Assembly (NCBI GenBank): GCA_031763025.1
Contig: JASSKH010000010.1
Coordinates: 5,327,901-5,391,900 of the forward strand
DNA length: 64,000 nt
Direction: 5' to 3'
Source: Macrocystis pyrifera
Lineage: Eukaryota; Sar; Phaeophyceae; Laminariales; Laminariaceae
Under the pieces are notes generated by a model. It worked only from the letters and a program-made list of their open reading frames with translations, did not search any database and was not told the origin of the DNA. Positions 22,313 through 36,146 of the stretch are shown piece by piece. The position numbers and the translations under genes were made by a program. How positions within the stretch are numbered: the first letter of the stretch is position 1; each line of letters opens with the position of its first letter.

Positions 22313-22500
22313 CGAAATAGAGAGGGAAGGAGGGAGGGAGGGAGGGAGGGGGAGGGAGGGAGGGAGGGAGGGAGGGAGGGAGATTTGGGGAGGGAGGGCG
22401 GAAGAGAGAGGGAGGGAGATGGGGGAAAGGAGGGTGGGAGAGAGAGGGAGGAGGGTCGGAGGGAGAGAGAGAGGGGGGGGGTGAAGGGAAGAGTCATAGT
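22170..22500. repeat. (GA)n / (GGGA)n purine tract
   Basis: Near-pure GA from about 22230 to 22310, then GGGA and GGA units. The mirrored Glu/Arg- and Ser/Leu-rich frames are spurious. Confidence 0.95.
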
Positions 22501-22600
22501 TTCATATCTAGCCAGGGAGACGGAACGACAGAGAGATCGCGAGAGAAAATTCGAGAGAGAGTTAGACAACAAACGGGAGGATGTAAGAGGGTCTACTCCC

Positions 22601-23005
22601 TTACGCTGTTGCTCGCGCTACTTGTTCGTGTGCTTCGTGTAAGTGGTCGCTGGTTCTTAGGCTGGTGCTCGACTGGGTTTGTTTGAGATGGCGGAGGGTA
22701 AGGACAGATATTAAGCGACCGCTCTTCTCGCTGTCGTCGCTGTCGTTACCGTCCCGAGGCCAGGGCTTATTTCTTGACGGGTTCTGTAGGGGGCGAGCAG
22801 ACAATAAGCTGAAGGGGGAGGGTTGTTTCGAAAGCGTTGACCCCTTGCTTTTTGACTTGGACGGCGGGATTATGATTGGCGAGCGGGCCCGCTGGCAACG
22901 TTGTGAGGGCGATGAGGCCTTGGTTGCTGTCTGGATGGTCACCTTGCTTGCTTGCGGGCGCTGGCGCTGACGGCTTTTTGTCGCGGTGTGCTGTCGCTGT
23001 TGCAT
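22601..23005 (-). CDS. Weak candidate exon, Ser/Lys-rich
   Basis: A 134-codon minus-strand frame with composition typical of a disordered protein (RDGNDSDDSEKSGRLISVL). No ATG with context, no domain, and the plus strand is also open (CFESVDPLLFDLDGGIMIG). Chance cannot be excluded. Confidence 0.2.
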   Translation of the reverse strand: MQQRQHTATKSRQRQRPQASKVTIQTATKASSPSQRCQRARSPIIIPPSKSKSKGSTLSKQPSPFSLLSARPLQNPSRNKPWPRDGNDSDDSEKSGRLISVLTLRHLKQTQSSTSLRTSDHLHEAHEQVARATA

Positions 23006-23329
23006 TATTGCATATTTTATATTGCTTGTTTTGTAGTGGTTGTTTGTACTTACTCTGGTGACGAATGACGGGGAGCGGAAAAAAGGCGAGAGTGGGAGAA
23101 GGGGGCCCTACCGTTGTGTCTGCGGTACAGTAGTCCTGTTCTATCCCGTCCTGCCATGCCCCCCCTTACTAGTACCCGTTTTTGGATGTCTGCCAACCAT
23201 GGACTATTCCTACCTCCTGGTCGTGATGCCAGCCAACTCTCTGCTGTTGTTGACGATGGACGGTTGATGGTGCTGATGGCGCTGATGAGGTTGGATATTG
23301 ACGCTGTCGGGTGTTGCTGGTGTTGATGC

Positions 23330-23597
23330 TACTGTCGTCATTCTTAATCATGTGAATTGGGTAGTAGGTGTTTTTCCTCCTAAAACACAACGCCGATTCG
23401 TGTGGCGACGGACATGTTCTCTCAAGGGTTTCCTCGAGCAGTTCGCGGTAGGCGTCGGAGGGCTGGGGGGGGGAAAGCTTGAAAGGAGGGACGACGTATG
23501 ATACATCCGGGGCTGGAGGGATTTCGTGTGATGAGAGGGTATGGTAAATACGATGAGTTCCTCGTCCGGCCATCCGGCCTCGTACAAATATCAGCAT
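23330..23597 (-). CDS. Weak candidate exon
   Basis: The minus strand reads PPAPDVSYVVPPFKLSPPQ, a C10 run, then SDAYRELLEETLERTCPSP. A second plausible phase upstream reads GWPDEELIVFTIPSHH. A frame change at the C run is possible. No family recognised. Confidence 0.28.
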
Positions 23598-24577
23598 ATA
23601 TACTTACTAATATGAGTACACCGCGGAAAAACTCGCCAGTACCGTAAATTGGCGCAGCACTACAATTGCCACTTGGAATCAAAGCCCGCTTGGTGTCGCA
23701 AATTCTGCGTAAAAGCCAAGAACCAAAACCACGTACCCGGTATGCTTTTTCATCGCACGACTGCTGCAACTACTGTACGTCAAAACCCGCGGAAAAAGAA
23801 CCACAACGAAACACGAGAATACTGACCCGCAGGAGGGGAGCGGTTAGAACGCCTCCTTAATCAAGCGAGAGCTTTGCATACGTACAGCGGGGGAGCAACA
23901 TTCAGGAAATACTTTATTAGACGTATCACACTACAAACGAACGTAATTACGTGAAGGCTCGTTCTGACGACGGAGTGAAACGTAAAAACAACACACACCG
24001 GTTGGTTTCGGGCTCCACAATAACTGCTGTATCTACAGTACGTAAAACGCGCCATAAATGGAATACCACTCTGTCTGCTCGTGAAAATTACAACCACTTG
24101 GTCTGCATATTAATGTGAAAGCGGCCCTTACATTTGCAACCAGAGTTGTATAAGCTATTGAAATTAGTGTTGGATATCGGATATCGACTATTTGAATCGA
24201 GTTCGAAACGATGCCGATGAACTACAAAAACTATCGTAACTCGATACGATTTCGATATTTGATACGTCGAACCTTTCCTTCAGTATATGCAATAAAAAAA
24301 AACGGGGATGCCAGGAGATGGAAGGTGAAGCACGTTCGATGCGATAGATCGAAAGTTCGATATTTGGAAATATATATATAGAAAGTTTCGAAGTTGTTGT
24401 ATCCATCACTAACGTAAGCACCAATGTGGCCGATATTCGGACCAATACAGATCGGTCGCGAGATTTCGACGCCGCTATATAATGTGAAGACACAAAAACG
24501 AACTTGTAGGGGTGTATAGAGATTTACATATCAGTGCGATCGTTATGATGCAAAGTTCACAAACCGCGGGGCGATGG

Positions 24578-25073
24578 ACTCAGTATCATGCATGGCCGTA
24601 GTCGTATGACCATAGATACACCCGCCGATCCCTACAAAGCCGGGACGGAGCACGTCGGATTTTCACAGACCAGGTAGACACTGCTTGCACCAGGCGTGAA
24701 GCGCCGTGAGGTGTTGGGCAAGTCGCATGGAGTGTGAGCTGCATCCTACTCAGAACCGCTTTTGAGGCGGATAGTCTTGCATAAGGACGACAGCGTCAAT
24801 GAATTGATTTATTTTCTGGTGTGGCCACTTCCAGAGACAGCAATGGGTGTACTATGCAACTGCCTCGTGGGTGCCTTACCATATACACACTACGTGATAC
24901 GATCATCCCCCTTGTGCGGAGGAAAGGTTCTCCCCACACAAAAATGATCTAACTCGACCGCCAGCCGTGGTGACCGCCAAAAAAAAACAGAAAAAAAACG
25001 GCACCCTGGCCGTCTAGCTCACGCATTGAGAGGCGTGTTTACGCCGTCGTCGCCAACCGACGCCAACCCAACC
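24578..25073 (-). mobile_element. Family F element, near full length
   Basis: About 496 bp, from CAGTATCATGCATGGCCGTA to GACGCCAACCCAACC. It contains GCCGGGACGGAGCACGTCGG, TGGCCACTTCCAGAGACAGC and an A-rich segment (24979-24995). The G run that adjoins other copies is missing at this one. Minus orientation is assigned because truncations remove the CCAACC end. Confidence 0.75.
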
Positions 25074-27721
25074 TATAAATACCAGAATATAATACAGCAG
25101 GGGGAGGGCGGGGGGGGGGGGAGATCAACCAGGCCCTGTTGTAATGAATACGCCAAAAAGCTAAGACACGAACGCTACGACCAAACAGGTCCAAATTGGG
25201 AACCATGCACGTCGCACGTCGGGGGATGCGCCCATAAATAGGTAAAAGAAACTATACGGTAACCCCCCCCTTCGCCTGTTTTCTGACAGTGGTCGATGCT
25301 ACAAGTGCGTATAGGATGACCCTTGGAGGTTGGCGTTCAGCCATTTGAAAGCCGATGCTGGTACTACGTTTTCAGCCGAAAACGAACTAACTTGACGTGA
25401 GGTCGACCTCTCGGTGGGCTGTTTTTCTGGGCGTGCCTCACCTTGCTCTACTGGAGACGACGCCTAACACGGCGGTAGTCGGTATCATCTACTCGCTGCT
25501 TGATGACACAGGGTCACCCGATACACGTAGCTCGTACTGCACCATCAGTGCGTAGCCAGTAGAGATTTAGTCGTACTTTAGTGCTGATCTGTCCTAGTGT
25601 AGTCGCGTTTTCATGCGAAACAACGCCAGCACGTACCAGCAGGTCTTACACTCGAGTGCAAACCTCTGGTATCATGGCAAAGCTACAGTACTCCGTGGTA
25701 TATATCGTAGATAGACAGCAACATAGCACAGCATAGACTACAAGCTTGTACTTATCGTAGCCTGAGCTCTTAAGCTATCTCCTTGTATATGATAGTAGTA
25801 TCCGTCGAAGTGTAAGAGAGTGGGGTAGCATCGGGGCAAAAAACGAAACGGAACACCGCAGCGTCCATATGACCGACCTCGAGGGGAACTCAGGATATGA
25901 GGAGTAAGGAAAATCGGACCGAAGAGGAACGACAAAAAAAGAGCAAAATTTACATCACGGCCAACAGCCAGATTCTGAGCGAAGTTGAATACTCTGCACC
26001 TTGCCTGTTCGTTCTGGCAGCACGTTGTTTGCGGGGGGGCAAAAGGGGGGGTACAAAATTATGGACTCGTCTTGAACAGCGAGCCAGTCTCAAGGGAACA
26101 CGGGAGCGGGGTGCGGGGAAAAAAGACAGGAGTAACAACGCTATTCTGCGATCGGCTTTTTATCGTTCGAATGCACGGGAAGGCTCGCAAAGGAGGAGCA
26201 GACAAAGCAAAGTTTTGCCGCTCACAGCGACAGTCCTGTTACTAGACTGCTATTGGCTATTGGTACAGTAGTACACAGCATCGCGGAAATAATCAGAAAT
26301 ACCGGCAACATGGTACCGATAGAGCCAAACGGGTTTAGTATCACATAAAATGGTTATTTATAGTGGGCACGTATGTAGAAGCCCAGAAACCTGCTCAACA
26401 GCGCCGATCCGAGCCAATTCCAGTACCAACGCCGCGGTCATAGCCGAAACGCGTTTCGAGCTCGTGACACTAGAGATACAGAAAGATATACCACCATCCA
26501 CAAAGTCAGGAGATGTAATACCTGGCGAAAGGGCGTTCCATTCGCCACCCCGACCTCAACGCGCTACTTCTGTAGCTTAGTGAATACGGCCGTGTTGTCG
26601 CCATGGTCGGGGCGGTTATCCCGGAAGCGCAGTAACAACAAGGGTTAGATGTTTCTGATCCGGTAGTACCGGCGGCAAGCTTCCGAGTCACCTAGTCTGG
26701 CCGAAAACGTGATCTTAGGCTTGGGCGCTGATGGGCGATAGAAGGGTGTTAACCTTAAAGGTCGAGCGCGATAGCTTTGGTAAGGCGTTTTCGGAGCGGG
26801 GGCTCCCAACCGCGGGCCCCAGTTGGTGTACAGCGCTACAATACCAACGTGGCATTTACCGTCGCACAATGCACTGTACACACCCGGCGTATTTTCGGTA
26901 TTCGCCAGTTAGTGGTTAGGCTGCGGCGGCTTTGTCCAGCGGAGCACTAAAAGGCAGCGAGTGACGTAACGGTAACGTCGCGTTCAACGTGAAGGAAATC
27001 GACAACGGCCTCCCGCCCACGTAAGTATTCATGCGTGCGCGGTGGCCGAAAAAAGACCAATGTGAGCGAGCGCGAGAAGCGCAGAGTGTTGAGAACAAAC
27101 GCCATATCGTCTCCTCAAACCAACAAGGACACATTGACGAAATAACACTAACTCAATTATTTCACTAATTAGCTTGGCCAACCTACGTAACTATACGAGC
27201 TGGGCCAGCCAAAAAGTGGATATACCATCGGCACGTCGTATCTCGTGAACCGCTACGAATCAGGGCTTGAAATTTGGAGGCACTAACCCTGACACAAAAA
27301 CTAATGTATATAAAAAACGTGAGACATGTTTATATTTGGACTCGATCTCGACGAGATATTGGCGAAAACTCAAAACACCAACCTATCAGTACAAAATTCG
27401 CAACAAAACATCAGTTCCCGATCAAGGCGAAAATTGGTGGAGACGTAGCTGAAGACCCTACGTGAAGACCTATATTAGTTTCAGTGCCCGATTCGCTACC
27501 CATCAAGAGATATCGCCAAAACACGATTTCCATACATAGCACAATTAGCTACGATCATTTTTTGTTCTTCTGCGATGCCGCGTTCAAATTTGCGAGTTGC
27601 GACCTGAAAAATTAACCTCGTATTTGCACGACGTATGAAAACAAACGGAAAGCGAGCCCTCTATATTTTTGTTCAGACAAGTTACGGTCGTTTTTGCATT
27701 TTCCGGATCTTTGTATCGGTC

Positions 27722-27757
<36 letters not shown>
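27722..27757. repeat. (TC)n microsatellite
   Basis: Pure CT dinucleotide repeat of about 18 units. Confidence 0.95.
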
Positions 27758-28839
27758 AAAGGGCTTGCTTCCTACTTGTGGGTTGGTGCATGATCAACAC
27801 TATGTAAAAAAAATCGCATCCAAATACGTAGAATTGAGCGTGGCGTGGGCAATCAAACGAGTTGGCAGCACCAACCTTAGCAACGACTCTCTCAAAAGAA
27901 AATAAGCTTCACTCTTGACTAAATCGAACAAACGCTCCACACTCCAAACGTCTCTTCGTTCATCTAATAGTTCTCTTCCCCCCCGCCCTCCCCCCCTCCG
28001 GGCTACATTAAAGCCCCACTAGTTTCTGCGGTGTCTAGACGCGCTTGCTGTCAGACAACAAATGACAATGGAAAGACACAGGAGACGGAAACTGTATCTG
28101 CTCGCACTCACCCCCTCACGTCCGTCACGTCCGTCAGACAAAAGACAGAGAAAGGCTGATGGCGGTTCATCGCCGGCCCTGAATAACACCTAGCACCACA
28201 ACACGCCACCACATCTCAGAGAAACATGACACATGCTGTGGTTGCCGCCTAGGCCAAAATACACATCACACAGTACCTCTTACACCCGCAAAAAAAGCAA
28301 AAGACCAACACCAACACCATCTTCCAAATGAACAAACCGCGTTTTTTTTTTTTTTTTTTTTTTCCCGCGGGGAAAGCAACGAGCACCTCTCTCCCCCCCC
28401 CCCCATATGTAACTCAATTCCCCCTCTTCTTCCACCTCCAAGAAAAACAAGGATAAAAATACCAACCTTAACGACGATCGCCTTGTTCAATCCCAACCCA
28501 AATATCAAACTCAATCAACAGAACAACCTTGACGACGATCGCCTTGTTCAATCCCAACCCAAATATCAAACTCAATCAAAATATAAGTATACCTGGTATA
28601 TCCCCGTCCCCTCCGCTCGACTTGCGCATCGAAAACCTCGAATATATATCCATCCGTGTCCCGTGAAGGCGAAGCACTAAAGAACTAAAACGAATCGATC
28701 CGACAACGGTGACTTGCGAGTGTTTTCGTTGTTGCTCTTGCCTCCATCGAAGGGGACTCTCACACTGCTAGGCTCAAACGAATTCAGACGTCTGAATGAC
28801 TAGCACATCACAACACCGGGGAGCCGGACGTTTCCGATC

Positions 28840-29270
28840 GTATGTTTTGGCAGGACAATTACACCAGCAGCCACACAGCAAGCTGGCCCGGCGCATACGG
28901 TGCAAAAATCCTACCTACAAAATAATCCGACTCCGACTAGGGGCCCCGCTCACTGCGAGGCCCAATCACAGAAAGACGTCTGCACGCCCATCATCATTAC
29001 TGCAGCACGCTGGAAAACGAGCCCCGCCCGTTTTTTCGTTTCGTACGTAGTTTTGGCCAGAGTACCAACACCAGCTACCACAGCCAGTCGGCCTGGTGCA
29101 TACGGTGAAAGCCCTACATAATAACACGAATCCGAGTAGGAGTCTCCAACACTGCTAGGCCCCCCCAAAAAGACAGGCAGGCGTCTAAACGAGCACCACC
29201 CACGCCGGAGAGCGAGTCATAATACTCACACCAGCAGCGGGAGCCAGCCCGCCCGGCGCTTAGGGTAAAA
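28840..29270. repeat. ~180-bp satellite, about three units (right arm)
   Basis: Cores matching the left-arm satellite at about 28880, 29085 and 29240. One unit joins sequences that are four units apart in the left arm, as expected from unequal recombination. Confidence 0.8.
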
Positions 29271-29389
29271 ACTCTACTACTAGCACTAGCAGTTTACTCG
29301 AGTTGGAGACAAAAAACAGACGAAAACGAATGAATACCTATTAATAGTTGGCACAAGAAAGAAGAAGTAAATAACTAACGCAAGCAAGA

Positions 29390-29836
29390 AAGGAGATAGA
29401 ACAATGGAGAAAGAAACGAAACATGAATATGCCAACCAAGAAAGGAAAAAAACAAAAACAAAAACGAGACATGAACATGCAAACCAAGAAAGGAAAAAAG
29501 AAAAAGAAGCATGAACGAAACGAAACGAAAGAAAAAAGCACCAACAACAAAAAAAGAAAGAAAGAAAAAAACGAAACGAAACGAAAATAAAAAAGAAAGA
29601 CAAAGAGAAACGAAACGAAACAAAAATAAGAAAAAAAAGAAAGAAAGACAGAAAGAAAGAAAAGGAAAATATAGATAGATAGAAAGCATGAACGAAAGGA
29701 AGGAAGAAAGAAAAAAAAAAAGAAGAAAGAAAAAAAGGAAGGAAGAAAGAAAGAAAATAGGAAGAAAAGAAAGAAAAAAAAGGAAGAAAGCACAAAATCA
29801 AAAGAAATCATAAAAGAAAGAAAGAAAGCATGACGA

Positions 29837-29872
<36 letters not shown>

Positions 29873-30470
29873 ATCAAGCAAACAAACTAACAAACAGATC
29901 AACAAGTCAACAAACAAACAAACAAAGGAAAGGAAGCGAAACGAAACGAAACAAAAGAAAACAAGCAAAAAAAGAGAAAGAAAGAGAAAAGAAAAAAAGA
30001 AAAAAGCAAGAACCAAAGAAAGAAAGAAAGAAAGAAAAAAAAAAAAGAGAGAAAAAAGAAAGAAAGTACAAAAACACAAAAGAAAGCATGGACGAAATAG
30101 TGAAAGAAAGAAGCAAACAAAAAAAACAAGCGAAGAAAAAAAGAAAAAAAGAAAAAAAGAAGAAAGAAAAAAAAAAAAGAGAAAAGAAAGAAAGAGAGAG
30201 GAAAAAAGAAAGAAAGAAAATAGCCGGAGTAACCAGCACAAGCTGCCCATCTTGAGGACGATGGGGCCCTTCCACGAAGGTTTCCGTAGGAAAGAAAGAA
30301 AGAAGGAAAGAAAGAAAGAGAGAAAGAGAGAAAGAGAGAAAGAGAAACAAACGACCAGAGCAACCAGCGCATGCTGCCCATCCTGAGGGCGATGAGGGCC
30401 TTTCCACGAAGGTTTCCGAAAGAAAGAAAGAAAGAACGACCGTCTGACCGAACAGACGAACGAGGTCGCA
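29390..30470. repeat. (GAAA)n purine tract (right arm)
   Basis: Mirror of 18600-19790, with different run lengths. No gene. Confidence 0.92.
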
Positions 30471-33244
30471 TGCATGTCACCCCATGACGGAAACGTTAAA
30501 ATAAACTAGGCCACTTAGCTTGCATGCCGCAAACCATAGAGAGGCATGTTTGTGAAAACGAACGTCTGTGATGAAGGATGTCTCACGTATACCACCAAAC
30601 TAAACCTACAGTAAAACTGAATCTCCACCCTTCTTCCGCTTTTCATGCCGCACGTCTCAACCGCACGAAAACGAAAACGAAAACGAAAAAGGAATGTCGC
30701 TGTATACAGTAATTTTGCAAGCCCCACCCCGTACAATACTGACTGTACTGCGAAAAAAAAGGGCGAACACGAAACATGTATTGATATGTCGTCCTCCTTT
30801 AGCTTTCAAGCCACAAGTCACTTTTCTGTAAGTAGTCTAGCACAGCCCGGAAAAAAAAAAAAAACAACTACCCCCCCACACCGTTCCCGTCTGCAAAATA
30901 AAACGCCAAAAAAAAAAAAAAAATTGGCTTGGTGAAAACAAAATTTGGCTTGGTGAAACAAAAAAAAAACTTGCCGCGCTGAGGGAAAGCGAAAGCTTCT
31001 CTAAAGGGGATCTACGTCAGCGGGTAGTACCATCCCCCCCACCCTCCCGTGTGAAACACCAAGCGCCGGGTCCTGGCGGTCGAGAGGGTGTACACCTGGT
31101 TTGGGTCTTGTTTTCACCGATCCAGAGCCATGGCCGTGATGTGATGTTGATGATCATACGATGTCCGTGTATTCACCGGACAGCAGTGGACAGGGAACAA
31201 GAGCAAAAGCAGAGGGGGGAAGGGAGGGGGGGGGCAGGGTGTACATAAGGGCCTTGCGATCTGCAACGTGCAGGAAGTTATTGCTAGACTGGACAAGGAA
31301 GGGTACACGAATTAAAAGGATAAAAAAACGATACGTACGTATCGTACCTCACTTTTTTTTTCGGAGTCCCAGGCAGGGAGGCGGGAGCATACTAAAATCA
31401 AGGGTAAAAAAGGAAAGAAAATCTGATAGAAAACGTGAGTTATTCATTTTCTGCCAAAAACTCCCAACCCTCTATTAAAATACAGTAGTTTGTTTTCAAC
31501 TCCGACATCGTGGTGAGTGTGGCTCCGTTTTTTCTCTTTTTTTTTTTCGGGTGGCTCCGTTTTTTTCGCATTTTTTTTCGGGTGGCTCCTTTTTTTTCTC
31601 TCTTTTTTTTCCCCCCTTTTTTTTTCAGACATCCTGTTTTTGTTTTTAAGCCGCGGGGCTGCCCCCGCGAGCGTCCACATGACCAGAGGCGCCGAACGCT
31701 GGCGGCCATTTTGTTCATCTAGGGACTGCCGCATCTTCCAACCGCCGATTTCGGTCCAAGGCGACGACTTCGCCAACACCCAGCTACCGGTCCACTATAC
31801 AGGTGTGTACGCTATTGTTGTTCGGTGTTTCTCCGCGCTGAAAGAATGTTTAGCATGATGAGCTTCAACCTTGATCACTCTCATAAACACTACCATTCTC
31901 CGAAAAAAAGAGGAAAGTCAAGTATCAATAGCGTCGCCACTTCTTTTGGCAGATTCGTGGTTCGAATCCTGGAGAAAGCCGAAAACTAATCTTAGAACGC
32001 TTTTTTTTTTCGGAAGTCGTTTTGACGTCGCGGAAAGCGTTCGGAAGAGCGCGATTAAAAAACGAACATTCGACGAGAGCGTCCACGGAAAACGAAAAAA
32101 CCTCTGCGCGATACGCAGTGTCCACGGGAAATATCAAAATTACATTCGGTGGGGAGAAGGGTTGTCACCGGTGACCCCGGCCTTTGTTCAAAGTGTGCCT
32201 CCGAGCGAAAATAAAACTATGCTGCGAGCTCGGGCTGGAACGTGAAAGTGTGTTTTTAGTAAGCAGTGCATATAAAACTCCAAACAACCGTTGGACGTGC
32301 GTCAATCAAAGCTATCCTATTCATTCAACCGTTGGACGTGCGTCGAACAAAACTGTCACTAACAAGTTGGAAGCGCGTCAAACAAAACTACTCCTGACAT
32401 CACGGGAAGTGATAAAACCCTCGACCATCTCCTAGGAGGGGGCATAGAGGGAGGGGGGGACAGCATATTGTTCCGGCGTTTGGTGCAGAAGACGCGTGCA
32501 ACAAGAGGGGTAGCGTTCTCGAGCAAAAATATTTTCTGAATGACGGGGTTCCTTATCCCCAAAATCGTCCGGATGTCTGTTTTTTTTTGTATCATACACC
32601 TAGGCCATGGGATGCACTTTCATTTTTTTTTTTTTTCTCAAGATCGGTTTTTGGGTGATTTTTCTAATGACTTGGCACTAGTATAGAGCTTCCCTCGAAC
32701 GAAGAACCTCAGAAAAAAACGATAAGCCTTGCCTAAAGGGAGGACTCAAAAGGGGGGCGCTGCTTGGCGAGCGCTATCATACGAATTTTTTTCGGGACAA
32801 CACACAACGCCTGACGGGAGGGGGAACTAGGCCGCCGCGGCCCTCCTCCGTTGCCCCGGCGTTGACTATACAACAACCAACATAAAGACTGTACCTCTCG
32901 GTAGAAATTTTCATGACCTACATAATAAAAGCAAGGTTTTTTATGAGCAATATGAGACTGTCACCATTGCTAACGCGAGAATATACCCTATCTTACAGAG
33001 GCGTGGGTTACAGAGGAATGCAGATGCAAGCAATGTCTCACAACCAGCACAGTTGTTGAGCGGTGCCAGGGAAGTGATGTTGACGGTTGATGTTGCTGGT
33101 CTGGTTCACCTCGGATCCATCGGCTGCGTCTCTCCCTATTCCTGACGTTTCTGCCCTCGAGGGGGGGAGGCGTACTCATTTGTGGCTCGCCTTGAGTCCT
33201 TCGACCACGGACCAAGCGCCCGTTTCGAGACTCGGCAAGGAAAG

Positions 33245-33355
33245 GGCTTAAGGAAGAGCTACTGCACTAGCTGACGGAAAAGCTGCTGCTGTTGCGGCTA
33301 TCGGGAAAGCAAATGCCCTACAATCCTCCACAATGTCCATCAACCGACGGCGGGG
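33245..33355 (+). CDS. Weak candidate exon (right-arm copy)
   Basis: Mirror of 15724-15831. The donor GTAAGAGG is conserved. Same doubts about strand and reality. Confidence 0.25.
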
Positions 33356-34932
33356 GTAAGAGGGGCCACCCAACTCCTCGCGGGCAACACTTCTTCCGTT
33401 ATCGACCCTTCCCCCGAGGACAGCAGCGACGAGAAGAGGGACGATGCACTCGCTCGAACCGGGGTGGGCCAGAGGCCTTCCTTCTTTTTGCCGCGCTCGC
33501 GCTTTTGTGGCGCTGTCCGCGACGGAAGAGGACACAAAAAAAACTTCTGCGAGTCCTGTGATTCACTTTTTTATTTGGTTTAATATCATCATTTGAATAC
33601 CGAAGTTCTTTCCGCCAAGAGTCGGGGACGAGAAAGTTGCAAGCAACTTTTTTTTTTTTCATTTCAAGTTTAGTGAAATGGGGCTTGACGACTTAAAACC
33701 AAAAGGATAAAAACAAGTTTTGGTTTAAATTTTATCGGAGTTTGGTCGCACGCATGCGGCTAGCTTGAAGGCGAAGGACCCACGGAAGAAAATCTTCACT
33801 TTTTTTTTTTTTTTTGTTTCTCGGTGTAAGCACGAGTGCGTACGTACGTAGCTCGGTCCCGCCCCCTCCCCCTCATCGTGCTGTTTGTGTTTGTTTCTAC
33901 TGTCATGATGCCGTGACTGGCGAGCAGCATGGTGACCCTGACCACACCAGGGGGTATATCAGAGCCATTCACACGTAGCGTCCTACCAGGTATAGACTGT
34001 GTAGACTCTTGGATATGACTAGTAACACGGCTGTAACGCTTCTTATAAGCGGCTGGGCGTGCGTCAGGAATCAGCAGCGCTGAGCCCTTTTTCTGCTGCA
34101 AAAGACGAGAACGAATTCCAGGTACACAGTGGGAAACGTCCGCTTCAAGACCAGGTGAATCGGATTAATCACGACGAAAAAAAAAATACTTGGAGTTAGT
34201 ACGGTCAGCAGTAAACGATGAGGCAATATGGATATAAGACCGCGTTTGTTGTCTTGTATCGTCACAGGATGGTCTTAAAGTGGGTACCCCAATGTAGTAG
34301 TTGGTCCCCAGAAAGATGGCTGCAGCAATGCTCAGCTCTGCATAAAGAGTCAAAAATAGTAAACCATAAACTACAGCAATACCAGTATCAGGTGTTAATA
34401 GTGGCGTATGCTACCTGGCATGCACAACCATGACGCACCGGATCTGATTGGATAGTTTTTTTTTTTTGTTTTTTTCATGGGTCTGATTGATTGATAGCAC
34501 CTTCCATGCTTTAAGGGGTCCCTTCGAGCAAAAAAATAGAAGAGAGCGCTGCAGTCTTCTGAAAAATCGAATTCGTTTTTCTTTTTATGTTTCGGGGTTA
34601 TATGCCCCCGACCGAGTGCAAGCGCACCCTCGAACGTCATGATTAAATGTTCGATGTCGGAACCAAAATCGATTCCGATCCGAAAATGGCCTAAAACCTC
34701 GATAAACAGCCCGAAAGATGTATCGATTTGGATCGGATCGCTAAAACCTTTGATGCCAATTCGACGAACTTTTTTGTGAAGGTGGAGGTACTACTTACTG
34801 CCCCATGGACCATTCATTTTTTTTCCCGGGACACATGACGGCGAATTATTCACCTTTGACCTCTGACCCCCCTCTCAACTCTCAAATCTCAACTCTCAAC
34901 TCTCAACTCTCAACAGAGGGGAGGGTAAAGCA

Positions 34933-35473
34933 CCCCCCCCCCGGTTGGGTTGGCGTCGGTTGGCACCGACACTGTAAAACATGCCGCTCACTCGTGAGCT
35001 AGTCATCCAGGGTACCGTTTTTTTTTTTTTTTTTTTTTTTTTTTTGGCGGTCGCCCACAGCTGGTTGTCGAGTGAGATCATTGCGCGAAGTAAAGAACCT
35101 TTACTCTGCACAAAGGAATTGATCGTATCACGTAGTGTTCAAGGTAAGGCACCCAAGAGGCAGTTACGTAGTACTCCCATTGCTGTCTCTGGAAGTGGCC
35201 ACACCGGAAATTAAACTAACTCATTGAGGCTGTCATCCATATGCAAGTCCGCCTCACAAGCGGTTCTTAGTAGGATGCAGCTCACCCTTCATGCGACTCG
35301 CCGGACACCTCACGGCGCTTCGCGCTTGGTGCAAGCAATGTCTGCCTGGTCGGTGAAAACCCGACATGCTCCGTTCCGGCATTGTAGGGATGCGAGGGTC
35401 TATGGTCATACGACTACGGCCATGCATGAGATCGAGTACATCTCTCTTATCGAGTACACCCCCCCCCCCCCCC
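34933..35473 (+). mobile_element. Family F element, right-arm-only insertion between C runs
   Basis: The 516-bp element proper (34943-35458) runs from GGTTGGGTTGGCGTCGG to ATCGAGTACA. C10 (34933-34942) and C15 (35459-35473) flank it. The left arm has only G11 at the same place (14146-14156), so this is a filled site and the insertion is younger than the duplication. A run of ~28 T lies at 35018-35045. No ORF with a recognisable enzyme: non-autonomous. Confidence 0.85.
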
Positions 35474-35734
35474 GGCTAGAATCATGGCGTTTTGTTTTAT
35501 CGCATGCCGGGACACTTTTATTTTTCCGATTTGATATCCGATACGATATCCGACTTATCGGAATCTAACTTATCGAAAGTTCCGATACGATATCCCAACA
35601 GTGCTGCACATGTCACATTGCAGCGGTACACGCATCCCCTCTGTTGGTGACAGCAGTGCGGGGATCGCCCATTCGCAACCCGCGGGGTACGCAAAATATC
35701 TCGTGACTCCTACTACTAGCTGAAAAAATCGAGA

Positions 35735-36060
35735 GGCACGCCCTACCCATAACCCCAACCCTCACCATCTACATCACCCCCAACCTCTCTACCCCTGGCC
35801 CTACGCCGAATCACGCCCTCAGATAGCTGCATCGAGCATGTCAGCAGATTCCAAAGTTGAGCACGAACAACGCAATCGATCGAACTCGCGGCTGGCGTGT
35901 TGCATTAAATCTAAGGAGTATTACGCCATGTAGCAGCTATCCGAAGGCATGACTTGAGGTTCGAAGCAGAGAGAGGGAGGGGGTAAGGTGATGTATAGGG
36001 TGAGGGTTGGGGTTAGGATTTGGGGGTGTCTCTCGCCTGTTTCAGCTAGGGAATACAAAC
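35735..36060. mobile_element. Inverted-repeat element with ~125-bp arms (right arm)
   Basis: Same insertion as 13571-13905, mirrored. Confidence 0.6.
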
Positions 36061-36146
36061 TATTTTGTGCAACTGGCAGGTTGCAAAAATGGTGCGCAAA
36101 CGTGCGGAGGGGAGCTTACCACTTATTTCGATAAAATGGTTGACGT

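Larger units (their letters stand above)
21954..27868. other. Unique spacer between the two arms
   Basis: 5.9 kb with no mirrored partner. It contains a (GA)n tract, one full-length family F element and two weak exon candidates. The stretch 25100-27700 shows no gene, RNA or repeat I can support. Confidence 0.8.

Noticed and set aside
22070-22642. 190-codon Glu/Arg frame and its Ser/Leu shadow
   Set aside because: Encoded by a (GA)n/(GGGA)n tract with no flanking coding sequence.
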